Numbered from the stretch's first letter, positions 17,302-29,522 are shown. The stretch: 64,000 nt of DNA from Hyphomicrobium sp. ghe19 (GCF_902712875.1 NZ_LR743509.1:4168001-4232000); one strand, 5' to 3'. Numbers and translations are program-made. The notes: generated from the sequence alone by a model not told the origin.

Positions 17302-18348
17302 ATGAGTATCGCCATGACGTCTTCCCGCCGACTGAGGTTTGGCCGCCGTTCGCTTTATGCTCTGGCGGTTTTTGCTCTCGCATTCGTTGCAGGACCCGTC
17401 GCTGCGGAGGACGCGCCCGCACGATGTCAGGGCACCGACATGCTCGCCGAGATGCAGGTCAAGCAGCCCGCGCTCTACGATAAGATCATGGCGGAGAGCA
17501 AAGCGACGTCCAACGCCGAGGCCATGCTTTGGAAAGTCGAAAAGCCCGGCGTTCCGGCATCCTATTTGTTCGGGACGATGCACCTCAGCGATCCGCGCAT
17601 CACCGAACTTCCAGCAGCAGCGATCGACGCCATCGCGCATTCGAAGTCGGTGGCGCTTGAGGTTGCAGATCTATCTCCGGAAGCCGTGGCGGCGGCAATG
17701 GCGAAAGCTGCCGGGCTCATTGTCTATACAGACGGGGGCTCTCTGAAGAGCGCGCTTTCGGCAGACGACTACAATAAGGTTGAGCGAGTCGTCGTCAAAT
17801 CCGGCATGCCGGGGAACTTGGCGGCGATGATGAAGCCCTGGCTCGTCAGCATGCTGCTCGCGACGTCCGATTGCGAGCGCAAGCAGATCGCTTCCGGCAA
17901 GGTCGTTCTAGATCTCCGCGTTGCGGCAGAGGCCAAGAAAGCCGGCATCTCCGTTACGGGATTGGAGACGATTGAGGGCCAGCTTCGTGCGCTTGCGTCC
18001 ATTCCCGACGATCAGCAAGTGGCGATTTTGAAAGTCGAACTCGACACCATCGACCGTGCCGACGACATGATGGAAACGATGGTGCAGATGTACGTGAAGC
18101 GGCAGATCGGTGCCGCGATGCCATTCCAATTGGCGCTTGCGGCCAAAAGCGGAGCGTCTCCGGACGTTTTCGATGGGTTCAAGAAGGCGTTGCTGATCGA
18201 CCGCAACGCAGGGATGCGCGACGCGGCGTTACCGCTGCTTGAGAAGGGCAATGCCTTCGTCGCGATCGGCGCGCTGCATCTCCCCGGCCCGACCGGGCTT
18301 GTCACGTTGCTGCGCGAGTCGGGCTACACCGTCACGCCGATCGAGTAG
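17302..18348 (+). CDS. TraB/GumN family protein
   Basis: 348 residues from ATG 17302. An N-terminal signal or anchor segment (LYALAVFALAFVAGPVAA) is followed by the TraB/GumN domain. The two hallmark motifs are YLFGTMHLSDPRI (GxxH) near residue 85 and AIGALHLPGPTGLVTLLRESGY at the C-terminus (GxxHxxGxxGxxxLL). Family members are periplasmic or membrane-linked; the fold resembles metal-dependent hydrolases (Tiki-like proteases) but bacterial substrates are not established. Confidence 0.88.
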   Translation: MSIAMTSSRRLRFGRRSLYALAVFALAFVAGPVAAEDAPARCQGTDMLAEMQVKQPALYDKIMAESKATSNAEAMLWKVEKPGVPASYLFGTMHLSDPRITELPAAAIDAIAHSKSVALEVADLSPEAVAAAMAKAAGLIVYTDGGSLKSALSADDYNKVERVVVKSGMPGNLAAMMKPWLVSMLLATSDCERKQIASGKVVLDLRVAAEAKKAGISVTGLETIEGQLRALASIPDDQQVAILKVELDTIDRADDMMETMVQMYVKRQIGAAMPFQLALAAKSGASPDVFDGFKKALLIDRNAGMRDAALPLLEKGNAFVAIGALHLPGPTGLVTLLRESGYTVTPIE

Positions 18349-18352
18349 TGCG

Positions 18353-19756
18353 TCAGAAGTGGATGGCGCGCTTTGCCACGGCGAGCGCCGCTTCCTTGAC
18401 CGCTTCCGAGAACGTCGGATGCGCGTGGCAGGTGCGGGCCAGATCTTCCGCCGAGCCGCTGAACTCCATCAGAACGCAAGCTTCCGCGATCAGCTCGCCA
18501 GCATTGGCGCCGATGATGTGGACGCCGAGAACGCGATCGGTCTTGGCATCTGCAAGGATTTTCACGAAGCCGTCGGTCATATGGATCGCTTTAGCGCGGC
18601 CGTTCGCGGTGAACGGGAACTTGCCGACGTTGTAGGCGATCCCCGCGGCCTTCAGTTCCTCTTCGGTCTTGCCGACGCTCGCGACCTCGGGGCTCGTATA
18701 GATGACGTTCGGGATCACATCGTAATTCACGTGCCCTGCCTGGCCGGCGATGATTTCCGCGACGGCAACGCCTTCGTCTTCCGCTTTGTGCGCCAGCATG
18801 GGACCGGCGATGACGTCGCCGATGGCGAAGACGCCCGTGACGTTCGTTTGATAATGGCCATCGACCAGAACGCGCTTTTTTGGATCGAGCGCGATACCGG
18901 CTTCAGCGAGGCCCAGTCCCTCGGTGAAGGGCACGCGGCCGACGGCAACGAGCACGGCATCGGCCTCGACGGATTCGGCAACGCCGCCTTCCGCAGGTTC
19001 GACCTTCGCCGTCACGCCCGTGTCCGTCGTTTCGACTGCTGAGACCTTGCTCGACAGACGGAATGCAATCCCCTGCTTTTCGAGGATGCGCTGGAACGAC
19101 CGGCCGATTTCGGCGTCCATGCCGGGCAAAATGCGGTTCAAATATTCGATGACGAGGACTTCCGAGCCGAGACGCCGCCAAACGGAGCCGAGTTCAAGCC
19201 CGATGACCCCGGCGCCGACGACGAGCAGCTTTTTCGGCACGGTTATGAAGTCGAGTGCGCCGGTTGATGAGACCACGCGCTTTTCGTCGATCTCGATGCC
19301 GGGAAGCCGCGTCACGTCGGAGCCCGTCGCGATCACGATCCATTTCGTCTCGAGCGTCTGCGTCTCGCCGCTTGGCGACGTGACGGCGACCTGACCCGAT
19401 TTGACGATGCGGCCGGTGCCGAAAACGCTGTCGATCTTGTTCTTCTTCAGCAGATAGGCGACACCGTCGACGTTGCCTTTAACGCCTTCGCGTTTGAACG
19501 CCTGCATCTTCGCGAGGTCGAGCGTCGCGTCGGTGTTGATGCCCATCGATGCGAAGCCATGCTTCGTCTCGTCATAGGAATGCGAGGCGTGGAGCAGGGC
19601 CTTCGACGGAATACAGCCGACGTTCAAGCAGGTGCCGCCGAACGTCGCCCGCTTTTCGACGACGGCAACCTTCATCCCGAGCTGCGCGGCGCGGATTGCG
19701 CAGACGTATCCGCCAGGACCGGTGCCGATAACGATGAGATCGTACTGCGCTGCCAT
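18353..19756 (-). CDS. lpdA: Dihydrolipoyl dehydrogenase (E3)
   Basis: 467 residues. The [20 protein letters not shown] motif and redox cysteines C43/C48 ([13 protein letters not shown]) are present. So are the NAD-binding [19 protein letters not shown] and the C-terminal catalytic CHAHPTFSE. It re-oxidises dihydrolipoamide on SucB, reducing NAD. It lies 3 bp after sucB and closes the TCA operon. It faces the TraB gene with 4 bp between stops. Confidence 0.97.
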   Translation of the reverse strand: MAAQYDLIVIGTGPGGYVCAIRAAQLGMKVAVVEKRATFGGTCLNVGCIPSKALLHASHSYDETKHGFASMGINTDATLDLAKMQAFKREGVKGNVDGVAYLLKKNKIDSVFGTGRIVKSGQVAVTSPSGETQTLETKWIVIATGSDVTRLPGIEIDEKRVVSSTGALDFITVPKKLLVVGAGVIGLELGSVWRRLGSEVLVIEYLNRILPGMDAEIGRSFQRILEKQGIAFRLSSKVSAVETTDTGVTAKVEPAEGGVAESVEADAVLVAVGRVPFTEGLGLAEAGIALDPKKRVLVDGHYQTNVTGVFAIGDVIAGPMLAHKAEDEGVAVAEIIAGQAGHVNYDVIPNVIYTSPEVASVGKTEEELKAAGIAYNVGKFPFTANGRAKAIHMTDGFVKILADAKTDRVLGVHIIGANAGELIAEACVLMEFSGSAEDLARTCHAHPTFSEAVKEAALAVAKRAIHF

Positions 19757-19759
19757 CCC

Positions 19760-21067
19760 TTAAAGCTCCAGGATGAAGCGCTGCGGATCCTCAAGGCATT
19801 CCTTGACGCGAACAAGGAAGGTCACGGCTTCTTTGCCGTCGACGATGCGGTGATCGTAGGAGAGCGCTAGGTACATCATCGGCCGGATGACCACCTGGCC
19901 GGCGCGGACGACGGGGCGTTCCTCTATGCGATGCATGCCGAGAATGCCGGCCTGCGGCGCATTCAAAATCGGTGTCGACATCAGCGATCCGTAGACGCCG
20001 CCGTTCGAGATCGTGAATGTGCCGCCCTGCATGTCCTCGATCGACAGCTTGCCGTCTCTTGCCCGCTTGCCGAACTCATTGATGCGCTGCTCGATCTCAG
20101 CGAGGCTCATGCGATCGGCATCGCGCACGACGGGAACGACGAGGCCTTTCTCCGTCCCGACAGCGACACCGATATGGTAATAATTCTTGTAGATCAGATC
20201 GTCGCCGTCGATCTCGGCGTTGACAGCCGGGACGTCGCGCAGCGCCTGGATGCAAGCTTTGACGAACAGTCCCATGAAGCCGAGCTTCACGCCGTGGCGC
20301 TTCTCGAAAATGTCTTTGTATTGCGAGCGGAGCGCCATCACGGCGCTCATGTCGACATCGTTGAACGTCGTCAGCATCGCAGCGGTATTCTGCGCATCCT
20401 TGAGGCGGCGGGCGATGGTCTGGCGCAGCCTCGTCATCTTGACGCGTTCTTCGCGTGTCGCGTCGTTGCCGGGCGAGGGAAGCCGCGTTTCCTGCGGCAC
20501 GGCCTTCAGCGTCGGCGTGGTTTGAATCGCAACAACGTTCGTCGCGGGCGCGGAGCTTAGAACCTCATGCACCGGCGGAGGCGCGGCCGGTCTCGGCGCC
20601 GATGCGGTGGCGTTGACGACATCCTCTTTCAGGATTTGCCCGCGCCTTCCCGAGCCACGTATTTCCGAGGCTTCGAGGCCGGCTTCGGTCAGCGCCTTCT
20701 GCGCTGCCGGGGGTGGCGGAGGAGGAGCACTTGCGGCTGCGGGAGGAGCCGGCTTTTCCGTCTCGCGCTCGGGAGCCGACTGCGCGGGCTGAGGTTTCGC
20801 CGCGGTCTTTTGCGTTTGAGACTTGGCGCCGCCTTCGCTCAATGCGGCGAGCAGCGATCCCACGGCGACTGTCGATCCGGATTGAACGAGAATTTCGCCG
20901 AGCACTCCTGAGGAGGGCGCCGGGACTTCAAGCGTCACCTTGTCGGTTTCAAGCTCGACGAGCGGCTCGTCCGCGTTGACGGTATCGCCTTGCTTCTTGA
21001 ACCATTTGCCCACAGTCGCTTCCGTTACGCTTTCTCCGAGCGCGGGGACGCGAATCTCGATCGACAT
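19760..21067 (-). CDS. sucB: Dihydrolipoyllysine succinyltransferase, E2 of 2-oxoglutarate dehydrogenase
   Basis: 435 residues. One N-terminal lipoyl domain carries lipoyl-Lys K43 in [13 protein letters not shown]. An Ala/Pro-rich linker, a peripheral-subunit-binding domain ([20 protein letters not shown]) and a second linker lead to the catalytic domain ending [19 protein letters not shown]. It forms the core of the complex in the cytosol, accepting succinyl from SucA and passing it to CoA. Confidence 0.97.
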   Translation of the reverse strand: MSIEIRVPALGESVTEATVGKWFKKQGDTVNADEPLVELETDKVTLEVPAPSSGVLGEILVQSGSTVAVGSLLAALSEGGAKSQTQKTAAKPQPAQSAPERETEKPAPPAAASAPPPPPPAAQKALTEAGLEASEIRGSGRRGQILKEDVVNATASAPRPAAPPPVHEVLSSAPATNVVAIQTTPTLKAVPQETRLPSPGNDATREERVKMTRLRQTIARRLKDAQNTAAMLTTFNDVDMSAVMALRSQYKDIFEKRHGVKLGFMGLFVKACIQALRDVPAVNAEIDGDDLIYKNYYHIGVAVGTEKGLVVPVVRDADRMSLAEIEQRINEFGKRARDGKLSIEDMQGGTFTISNGGVYGSLMSTPILNAPQAGILGMHRIEERPVVRAGQVVIRPMMYLALSYDHRIVDGKEAVTFLVRVKECLEDPQRFILEL

Positions 21068-21085
21068 CTGAGCCTCTCAGCCTTC

Positions 21086-24046
21086 CTAAGTTCCGAGCGC
21101 GTCGGCGACGAGCGCGGTCTGCTCCTTGATATGCTGCGAAAGTAATCCAGTCGCGGTGGACGCGGATGCGGGCCGTCCTGCATACCGCGGACGGCGATGT
21201 ATATATCCCAGGTGGTTCAGAACCCACTCGATATTCGCATCCATGAAGTACCAGGCACCCATATTTTTGGGCTCCTCCTGACACCAGACGATCTCGGCGA
21301 ACTTGAAGCGGCCGAGTTCCTGGATAAATGCGCGTGCCGCAAACGGATAAAGCTGTTCGACGCGAAGAATATAGACGTCGTCACGGCCTTGCGCGTCGCG
21401 CGCGTCGAGAAGGTCATAATAGACCTTGCCGGTACAGATGACGACGCGCTTGATCTCGTTGTCGGGCTTGAGCTTGACGGTCGAGGTGCCGCGTTCGGCG
21501 TCGTCCCACAGCAAGCGGTGGAAACTCGCGTTCGGGCCGAAATCCTCGATCTTGGAGGCGACGCGCTTGTGGCGCAGCAGCGACTTCGGCGTCATCAGAA
21601 TCAAGGGTTTGCGGAAATTGCGATGCAACTGCCGGCGCAGAATATGGAAGTAGTTTGCGGGCGTCGTGCAGTTGGCGACCTGCCAATTGTCTTCGGCGGA
21701 AAGCTGCAGATAGCGCTCGAGGCGTGCCGAGGAGTGCTCCGGTCCCTGGCCCTCATAGCCGTGCGGCAACAGGCATACCAATCCGGACATACGCAGCCAC
21801 TTGCGCTCACCCGATGACAGGAACTGGTCGAAGATGACCTGCGCACCGTTCGCGAAGTCGCCGAATTGCGCTTCCCAAAGTGTCAGCGCATTCGGTTCGG
21901 CGAGGGAATAGCCGTATTCGAAGCCTAGAACCGCTTCTTCCGACAACATCGAGTTGACGATTTCGAAGCTCGCCTGATTGGTCGAGAGGTGCTTCAACGG
22001 AGAAAACCGGCGCTCGTTTTCCTGGTCGATGAAAACGGCGTGACGCTGCGAGAAGGTGCCACGTTCGCAATCCTGGCCGGACAGGCGGACGCGGAAGCCC
22101 TCCATCAAAAGCGACGCGAACGCCATGTGCTCGGCCATCGCCCAGTCGATGCCCTGGCCCGTATCGATCATCTCGCGACGGCGCTCGAGCAGCTTGCCGG
22201 CCGTCTTGTGGATGTGGAAATCGTTCGGGATCGTGGTGATGCGATGCCCGATATCTTTCAGCGTATCGAGCGCGATGCCCGTGTTGCCGCGCCAATCATC
22301 GCTATCGGGGCGGGTGATGCCGGACCAGCGTCCGTCGAGCCAGTCGGCCTTGTTGGGCTTATAGCCGTCGGAGAAACTGAACTCCTTGTCGAGGTTGGCG
22401 CGGACCGTCGCCTTCATCTCGGTGAACTCGGCGGGGGTCATCACACCCTCATCCATGAGTTCTTTCGAATAGATGTCGACGACCGTCGGGTGCGATTTGA
22501 TGCGCTTGTACATCGCCGGCTGCGTGAACATCGGCTCGTCCGTCTCGTTGTGACCGTGACGGCGATAGCAGAACATGTCGATGACGACGGGCTTCTGGAA
22601 GCGCTGGCGGAACTCGGTCGCGATTTTCGCGACGTGGACGACGGCCTCGGGACTGTCGCCGTTGACGTGGAAGATTGGCGCTTCGATCATCAGCGCCACA
22701 TCCGAACAATAGGGCGATGACCGCGAGTGATGCGGCGCGGTCGTAAAGCCGATCTGATTGTTGATGATGAAGTGAATGGATCCGCCGGTCCGATGGCCCC
22801 GGAGACCCGAGAGGCCGAAGCATTCGGCGACCACACCTTGGCCTGCGAACGCGGCGTCGCCGTGAATGAGAAGGGGCATGACCCGCGTGCGATCGCCGCT
22901 TGGGCAGCCTGCCTGGTCCTGCTTCGCGCGGACTTTGCCGAGCACGACCGGATCGACGATTTCGAGATGCGAGGGATTAGCCGTCAGCGACAGGTGAACG
23001 GTGTTACCGTCGAACATGCGATCGGACGACGCGCCGAGGTGGTACTTCACATCGCCCGACCCTTCGACGTCGTCGGGTTTGAACGACCCGCCCTTGAACT
23101 CCTTGAAGATGGCGCGGAGCGGCTTCGACATCACGTTCGCGAGCACGTTGAGACGGCCGCGGTGGGCCATGCCCATCGCAATTTCCCGAACGCCCAAATG
23201 GCCGCCGCGCTTGATGATCTGCTCGAGCGCGGGAATGATCGATTCCGCGCCGTCGAGGCCAAAGCGCTTCGTGCCAGTATATTTGAGGTCGCAGAATTTC
23301 TCGAAGGTTTCGGTCTCGATCAGCTTTCGCAGAATGGCCTTGCGGCCCTCGGGCGTGAAGCGAATGTCTTTCTCCGCGCCTTCGATACGCTCCTGGATCC
23401 AGCCTTTTTGCGTCGGGTCGGTGATGTGGGTGAACTGGACGCCAATTTTCCGGCAGTAGGTCCGCCGCAGGATCGTAACGATCTGGCGCATCGTTGCCGT
23501 TTCGAGTCCCATCACGCGGTCGATGAAAATGGGGCGATCGAGATCGGCTTCGGTAAATCCGTAGGTTTCCGGCATCAGTTCGCGATGGGCGCGGCGATCT
23601 GCGAGACCGAGCGGATCGAGGTCTGCTGCCAGATGGCCGATCACGCGATAGGCGCGGATCAGCATCAGGGCGCGAATGGAATCCTGCGTCGCACGGAGGG
23701 ACGCTGCCGGCGTCATCTCGAAACCGGCGATCTGCGCGCGGCGTTCGATCTTATCGCGAATGGTGCGCTCGGCTTCGCCGTAGTCGCCCGTCAGTGCACC
23801 AACGAGATCGCGATCCGATCCATTCTCATTCAGAAGCGCCGACAATGGTGGCGCCCAGGCCGGTCCTCCGGACGCCGGGATTGCGGACGGGGGCTCTTTG
23901 ATGCTTTCGAAAAACCTTCGCCATTCATCGCTGACGGCGCCCGGATTGCGCTCGTATTCAGCCTGCATATCTTCGATGTAGGGCGCGTTGGCAGCGCTCA
24001 AAAAGGAGGTGCGTAGAAAAGCTTCGTTTTGGCCATTTCGTGCCAT
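21086..24046 (-). CDS. sucA: 2-oxoglutarate dehydrogenase E1
   Basis: 986 residues, full length. The N-terminal segment SAANAPYIEDMQAEYERNPG docks E2. The thiamine-diphosphate region includes MAHRGRLNVLANV, GDAAFAGQGVVAE and GFTTAPHHSRSS. The C-terminal transketolase-type pyrimidine domain includes LMEGFRVRLSGQDCERGTFSQRH and CLLPHGYEGQGPEHSSARLER. It decarboxylates 2-oxoglutarate and reductively succinylates SucB. It lies 112 bp after sucD, a gap with an AGCAT/ATGCT hairpin, and 18 bp before sucB. Confidence 0.98.
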   Translation of the reverse strand: MARNGQNEAFLRTSFLSAANAPYIEDMQAEYERNPGAVSDEWRRFFESIKEPPSAIPASGGPAWAPPLSALLNENGSDRDLVGALTGDYGEAERTIRDKIERRAQIAGFEMTPAASLRATQDSIRALMLIRAYRVIGHLAADLDPLGLADRRAHRELMPETYGFTEADLDRPIFIDRVMGLETATMRQIVTILRRTYCRKIGVQFTHITDPTQKGWIQERIEGAEKDIRFTPEGRKAILRKLIETETFEKFCDLKYTGTKRFGLDGAESIIPALEQIIKRGGHLGVREIAMGMAHRGRLNVLANVMSKPLRAIFKEFKGGSFKPDDVEGSGDVKYHLGASSDRMFDGNTVHLSLTANPSHLEIVDPVVLGKVRAKQDQAGCPSGDRTRVMPLLIHGDAAFAGQGVVAECFGLSGLRGHRTGGSIHFIINNQIGFTTAPHHSRSSPYCSDVALMIEAPIFHVNGDSPEAVVHVAKIATEFRQRFQKPVVIDMFCYRRHGHNETDEPMFTQPAMYKRIKSHPTVVDIYSKELMDEGVMTPAEFTEMKATVRANLDKEFSFSDGYKPNKADWLDGRWSGITRPDSDDWRGNTGIALDTLKDIGHRITTIPNDFHIHKTAGKLLERRREMIDTGQGIDWAMAEHMAFASLLMEGFRVRLSGQDCERGTFSQRHAVFIDQENERRFSPLKHLSTNQASFEIVNSMLSEEAVLGFEYGYSLAEPNALTLWEAQFGDFANGAQVIFDQFLSSGERKWLRMSGLVCLLPHGYEGQGPEHSSARLERYLQLSAEDNWQVANCTTPANYFHILRRQLHRNFRKPLILMTPKSLLRHKRVASKIEDFGPNASFHRLLWDDAERGTSTVKLKPDNEIKRVVICTGKVYYDLLDARDAQGRDDVYILRVEQLYPFAARAFIQELGRFKFAEIVWCQEEPKNMGAWYFMDANIEWVLNHLGYIHRRPRYAGRPASASTATGLLSQHIKEQTALVADALGT

Positions 24047-24158
24047 GAAATTCGTCCTTATTCATACTCCAGAAGCATCGCCTTCATGCTCTGGATGACG
24101 CGGACAAGACCGGATAATGCGTGCCGCCGGTCGTTCGGCCTATTCGTTCTGGCGGAGG

Positions 24159-25058
24159 CTACGCTCGCAAGACTTCAACAAGAGTACGACCTAGAGCGGC
24201 GGGGCTCGGCGCGATGGCGATGCCTGCGGCTTTCATCGCCTCAAGCTTGTCCTCTGCCTTACCCTTGCCGCCCGAAATGATTGCCCCGGCATGACCCATG
24301 CGCCGCCCAGGGGGCGCCGTCACGCCAGCGATGAAACCTGCCATCGGCTTTTTGCGTCCCTTCTGCGCTTCGCGCATCAGGAACTCAGCGGCGTCTTCCT
24401 CAGCGGAACCGCCGATTTCGCCGATCATAATGATCGACTGCGTGTCGTTGTCGGAAAGGAACAGGTCGAGGACGTCGATGAATTCCGTGCCCTTGACGGG
24501 GTCGCCGCCGATGCCGACGGCGGTCGTCTGCCCGAGCCCAACATCAGTTGTTTGTTTCACGGCCTCATATGTGAGCGTTCCGGAGCGCGATACAATGCCC
24601 ACGGAGCCCTTCTGGAAAATGTTGCCGGGCATGATGCCGATCTTGCACTGGCCAGGCGTCAGGAGGCCCGGACAGTTCGGGCCAACGAGGCGCGACTTCG
24701 AACCATCGAGGGCCCTTTTGACGCGAACCATATCCATCACGGGGATGCCTTCGGTGATGCACACGATGAGCGGCAAGCCCGCGTCGATGGCTTCGAGAAT
24801 GGCGTCAGCCGCGAAGGGCGGGGGAACATAAATCGACGTTGCCGTAGCACCCGTCTTGGCGACAGCCTCGCCGACGCTGTCGAAAAGCGGAACGTCCGCG
24901 AGTTCGGCGTCGGGGTGCTTGGAGCCGCCCTTACCGGGTGTGACGCCGCCGACGATCTTGGTGCCGTAAGCCCGGGCCTGCTTCGTATGGAAGGTGCCTT
25001 GGCTTCCCGTTATTCCCTGGCAAATGACCTTGGTATTCTGGTCGACAAGAATAGACAT
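24159..25058 (-). CDS. sucD: Succinyl-CoA ligase, alpha subunit
   Basis: 299 residues. The CoA-binding N-terminus has [37 protein letters not shown] and the phospho-histidine motif [17 protein letters not shown] are present. With SucC it makes succinate and NTP from succinyl-CoA. A 117-bp gap with a perfect 12-bp palindrome (CGTAAGCTTACG, 25142-25153) separates it from sucC. Confidence 0.98.
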   Translation of the reverse strand: MSILVDQNTKVICQGITGSQGTFHTKQARAYGTKIVGGVTPGKGGSKHPDAELADVPLFDSVGEAVAKTGATATSIYVPPPFAADAILEAIDAGLPLIVCITEGIPVMDMVRVKRALDGSKSRLVGPNCPGLLTPGQCKIGIMPGNIFQKGSVGIVSRSGTLTYEAVKQTTDVGLGQTTAVGIGGDPVKGTEFIDVLDLFLSDNDTQSIIMIGEIGGSAEEDAAEFLMREAQKGRKKPMAGFIAGVTAPPGRRMGHAGAIISGGKGKAEDKLEAMKAAGIAIAPSPAALGRTLVEVLRA

Positions 25059-25175
25059 TCCAACCCCGCGTGAAGGCGTGTCTCAACGCCTAAATGTTGC
25101 GCATTTTTTGCAGTGCAGCAAGTAGAACCGGCTGATTAACCCGTAAGCTTACGAAGTTTCAATCGCGCGACGCTG

Positions 25176-26375
25176 CTAAGCTGCGTTCTTCAGCTGATCG
25201 GTGATTTTCTTGGCGGCGTCGGCGAGATCGTCGGCAGGTATGATTTTCAGGCCCGATTCCTTCAGAATTTTCTTGCCGAGATCCACGTTCGTCCCTTCCA
25301 GCCGGACGACGAGCGGGACTTTGATATCCATCTCGCGCGCGGCGGCGACGACGCCCTCCGCGATGATGTCACAACGCATGATGCCCCCGAAAATGTTGAC
25401 CAAGATCCCTTTGACCGACTCGTCTGCCAGAATGATCTTGAACGCCGCCTGAACCTTTTCCTTCGAGGCGCCGCCGCCGACATCGAGGAAGTTCGCGGGC
25501 TCGGCACCGTAAAGCTTGATGATGTCCATGGTCGCCATGGCGAGACCGGCGCCGTTGACGAGGCAGCCGATGTTGCCGTCCAGCTTGACGAAGGCGAGAT
25601 CGTATTTCGAAGCTTCGATTTCGGTCGGATCTTCCTCGCCGAGATCGCGCAGGGCGACGATTTCGGGATGGCGGTAGAGCGCATTTGAATCAAAGTTCAT
25701 CTTGCCATCGAGGCAGATGAGCTTGCCGTCCTTCGTGACGACGAGGGGATTGATCTCGAGGAGGCTCATGTCCTTCTCGACAACCATCCGATAGAGGTTT
25801 TCAACAAGGTTTCCACAGGCTTTCAACTGATCGCCCTTGAGGCCCAGCGCGAAGCCAACCTTGCGGCCATGGAACGGTTGATACCCGGTCGCCGGGTCGA
25901 TGGTGAGGGTGTGGATTTTTTCGGGCGTGTCGTGGGCCACGTCCTCGATGTTCATGCCGCCGGCTTCGCTGACGATGAAAGCAACGCGCGACGTCGCGCG
26001 GTCGACAAGCGCCGAGAGATAAAGCTCGCGCGCGATCGCGGAACCGTCTTCGATATAAAGCCGGTTGACGACGCGGCCTGCAGGGCCGGTCTGGACGGTC
26101 ACGAGCGTCTTGCCGAGCATTTCGCTCGCGAACTGCTCAACCTCTTCCAGGGACTTCGCGAGGCGGACGCCGCCCTTGTCCCCGGCCGACGGCTGCTTGA
26201 ACTTACCTTTACCGCGGCCGCCGGCGTGGATCTGGGCCTTGACGACCCAAACGGGGCCGGGAAGTTTTTTCGCGGCCTCGACCGCCTCTTCCACGGAAAA
26301 TGCGGGAAACCCGGTCGGGGTCGGCACGCCATATTCCCGGTACAGTTCTTTGGCCTGATATTCGTGGATGTTCAT
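25176..26375 (-). CDS. sucC: Succinyl-CoA ligase, beta subunit
   Basis: The start at 26375 ([20 protein letters not shown]) gives 399 residues, the family length. A further 47 codons upstream are open but not conserved. ATP-grasp motifs are [43 protein letters not shown] and [23 protein letters not shown]. It is the first gene of sucC-sucD-sucA-sucB-lpdA and is divergent from the 2-oxoglutarate oxygenase gene at 26572, with 196 bp for the two promoters. Confidence 0.97.
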   Translation of the reverse strand: MNIHEYQAKELYREYGVPTPTGFPAFSVEEAVEAAKKLPGPVWVVKAQIHAGGRGKGKFKQPSAGDKGGVRLAKSLEEVEQFASEMLGKTLVTVQTGPAGRVVNRLYIEDGSAIARELYLSALVDRATSRVAFIVSEAGGMNIEDVAHDTPEKIHTLTIDPATGYQPFHGRKVGFALGLKGDQLKACGNLVENLYRMVVEKDMSLLEINPLVVTKDGKLICLDGKMNFDSNALYRHPEIVALRDLGEEDPTEIEASKYDLAFVKLDGNIGCLVNGAGLAMATMDIIKLYGAEPANFLDVGGGASKEKVQAAFKIILADESVKGILVNIFGGIMRCDIIAEGVVAAAREMDIKVPLVVRLEGTNVDLGKKILKESGLKIIPADDLADAAKKITDQLKNAA

Positions 26376-26571
26376 AACCCTGCCCTCACAGAACAAATCT
26401 CCGTCATCATGCGCATCGCGGCAGCGCGTGCCGCTTTTTGTCCAAATTCCCAACGATAAGGTCGCGGCGCCCCGGCATTTTCGGGGTGCGCCCAGGCCGC
26501 ATATTGAGTTGGCCACGCAAGAACCGTAAACCCGGTTCCGATACTCGCTTAGTCAATAACGGGGAACGTCC

Positions 26572-27210
26572 ATGACATTTGCCTGCATCAACATCGACGG
26601 CCTGAAGGCCGCGCGCACTGGCCGCGATCCCTTCAATTTCCTGGTCGGCGAGAATTTCATCCAGCCGTCGACCATCGAGCCGCTGAAAAAGGATTTCCCC
26701 GATCTCAAGGAGCCGGGGTTTCTGACAGAGTCCGACATTGGAGAGGGAATCCACGGCGCCTTCCAGAAGCTGCTCGCAGATCTGAAGAGCCCTGAAGTTT
26801 CGAAGATCATCTCCGAGAAACTCGATATCGATCTCGTCGGTAAGCCGAAGATGATCACCATTCGCAAGCTCTCGGCTGCAAAGGACGGACGCATCCACAC
26901 GGACGGCGAAGCCAAGATCGCGACGATGCTCACCTATCTCAACGATAAGTGGGACGGCACCGGAGCCGGTTGCCTGCGCGTTCTGCGCAACGATCACGAC
27001 TTCGAGGATTACGTCGAGCAGATCAGCCCGCTCACCGGCACGGTTTTCGCCTTCCGGCGCTCCGATTCTTCGTGGCATGGGCACACGCCGTTCGTTGGCG
27101 AACGTCGCGTTGTTCAAATGACGTGGCTCAGAAGCGAAGCCGACGTCGCCCGCAAGGAGAAGCGCGGCGCGCTCTCGCACAACCTCAAGAAAATGTTCAA
27201 GTTCGGCTGA
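26572..27210 (+). CDS. 2-oxoglutarate/Fe(II)-dependent oxygenase (prolyl-hydroxylase-like)
   Basis: 212 residues. The Fe(II) ligands are visible as HTD in KDGRIHTDGEAKIAT and the distal His in SSWHGHTPFVGERR, where the following Arg would bind 2-oxoglutarate. The double-stranded beta-helix core lies between (TMLTYLNDKWDGTGAGCLRV, GTVFAFRRS). Related bacterial proteins are annotated as 2OG-Fe(II) oxygenases of the P4H type. The substrate may be a protein, peptide or small molecule. It sits on the opposite strand between mdh and sucC, within genes that make and consume 2-oxoglutarate. Confidence 0.85.
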   Translation: MTFACINIDGLKAARTGRDPFNFLVGENFIQPSTIEPLKKDFPDLKEPGFLTESDIGEGIHGAFQKLLADLKSPEVSKIISEKLDIDLVGKPKMITIRKLSAAKDGRIHTDGEAKIATMLTYLNDKWDGTGAGCLRVLRNDHDFEDYVEQISPLTGTVFAFRRSDSSWHGHTPFVGERRVVQMTWLRSEADVARKEKRGALSHNLKKMFKFG

Positions 27211-27237
27211 GGCCGAAACTCTTATCTCATCTCCTTG

Positions 27238-27270
27238 AGGGTGGCGTGCCGGCACGGTTGCGCCACCCTT

Positions 27271-27272
<2 letters not shown>
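27238..27272 (+). terminator. Terminator after the oxygenase gene
   Basis: AGGGTGGCG / CGCCACCCT 9-bp stem with a 14-nt loop, followed by TTT on the plus strand. It touches the 3' end of convergent mdh. Confidence 0.85.
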
Positions 27273-28308
<1,036 letters not shown>

Positions 28309-28418
28309 TCAAATTCCTCGGTCCGTCAAGCACAAGCCGCAACTTTCATCCCAAAATCCAGTCGCGCGCGATGATTTCTTTCGACGCGGCTCGACATGTG
28401 GTCCGGCACGAGGCGCTG

Positions 28419-29522
28419 TCAGTGGCGGGTGCGGCCCCCGGAATGGCCCGCCAAATAGGCTTCCGAACGCATTTCGGTCAGCCGAGACGCGGTTCGCTGG
28501 AAGAGATCGGCGCCATCGCCCTTGGGGTAAAGCGCGGACGGCTCAGCCGCGGCAGAGGCGATGAGACAGATCCGGCCATCATAGAGAGCGTCGACAAGAT
28601 TGATGAAGCGGCGCGCGACGTCCCGCCGGTCAGGTGTGAGCAAAGGGATCCCATCAATAATGACGGTGTGGAAGGCGTGGGCGATATGGATGTAATCGTT
28701 CGCGCCCAATGGCCGATCGCAAAGGTCGGCGAACTGAAAGCGGGCGACGCCCATCGACGCAACCGGCACCTGGAGTTTGCGGCCTTTGACATCCAGCGTT
28801 TGCGGTTTTCCGGGATGATTGCCGGTCAGCCGTTTCCAATGCGCATCGAGAGCGGCTTTGGCGGCGGTATCGATGGGATGAAAGTAAAGCGTCGCGCCTG
28901 AAAGCTTATCGAGCCGGAAATCCTTCTTCGCGCCGAGTTCGACCACATCGAGCCGCTTTTCCAGCGCCGATATAAAGGGAAGGAAAAGCTGGCGATTGAG
29001 ACCGTTCTTGTAAAGCTCCGATGGGCGCGCATTCGACGTCGCGACGACGACGGTGCCTGCTGCGAAGAGCGCTTCGAACAACCGGCCTAGGATCATGGCA
29101 TCGGCGATATCGGTGACGTGCATCTCATCGAAGCACAGAAGCCGCGCTTCCTTTGCGATACCTTCCGCGACGTGCGGAATTGGATCGCCGTCGACAGTCT
29201 TTCGGGCTTCGCCGATGCGGTCATGCACGTCGGCCATGAATTCGTGGAAATGCGCACGCCGTTTCGGCTCGAAGGATGTCTCCTCAAAAAAGAGGTCCAT
29301 CAGCATTGTCTTGCCGCGGCCGACCGAGCCCCAAATGTAGAGGCCCTTCGGCGGCACCGGCGGTTTGCTGAACACTTTCGCCAGCATGCCGTTCTTCGGC
29401 CGATACGCCGCGAGTTCAGTTTCCAGATCGTCGAGACGTATCGCGAGTGCGGCCTGCGCAGCATCAGGCTCGATCTCTTGCTCGGCGAGCCGCCGCTTAT
29501 ATCCATCCGTGATCGTCGCCAT
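28419..29522 (-). CDS. zapE: Cell division ATPase ZapE (AFG1 family)
   Basis: 367 residues from ATG 29522 (MATITDGYKRRLAEQ) with a GGGGG site 6 nt upstream; ATG 29540 is an alternative. Walker A is WGSVGRGKTMLMDLFFE, and Walker B is ARLLCFDEMHVTDIADAMIL. ATSNARPSELYKNGLNR (sensor region) and the C-terminal FADLCDRPLGANDYIHIAH are hallmark sequences. In E. coli ZapE associates with the Z-ring under low oxygen; mitochondrial AFG1 is a protein-quality factor. zapE-mdh linkage is common in alphaproteobacteria. Confidence 0.93.
   Translation of the reverse strand: MATITDGYKRRLAEQEIEPDAAQAALAIRLDDLETELAAYRPKNGMLAKVFSKPPVPPKGLYIWGSVGRGKTMLMDLFFEETSFEPKRRAHFHEFMADVHDRIGEARKTVDGDPIPHVAEGIAKEARLLCFDEMHVTDIADAMILGRLFEALFAAGTVVVATSNARPSELYKNGLNRQLFLPFISALEKRLDVVELGAKKDFRLDKLSGATLYFHPIDTAAKAALDAHWKRLTGNHPGKPQTLDVKGRKLQVPVASMGVARFQFADLCDRPLGANDYIHIAHAFHTVIIDGIPLLTPDRRDVARRFINLVDALYDGRICLIASAAAEPSALYPKGDGADLFQRTASRLTEMRSEAYLAGHSGGRTRH

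Noticed and set aside
22727..24016. 429-codon plus-strand frame
   Set aside because: Shadow of sucA, whose thiamine-enzyme motifs are all intact on the minus strand.
26376..26516. 47-codon N-terminal extension of SucC
   Set aside because: Not conserved; the family starts at [11 protein letters not shown], which has its own ribosome site.
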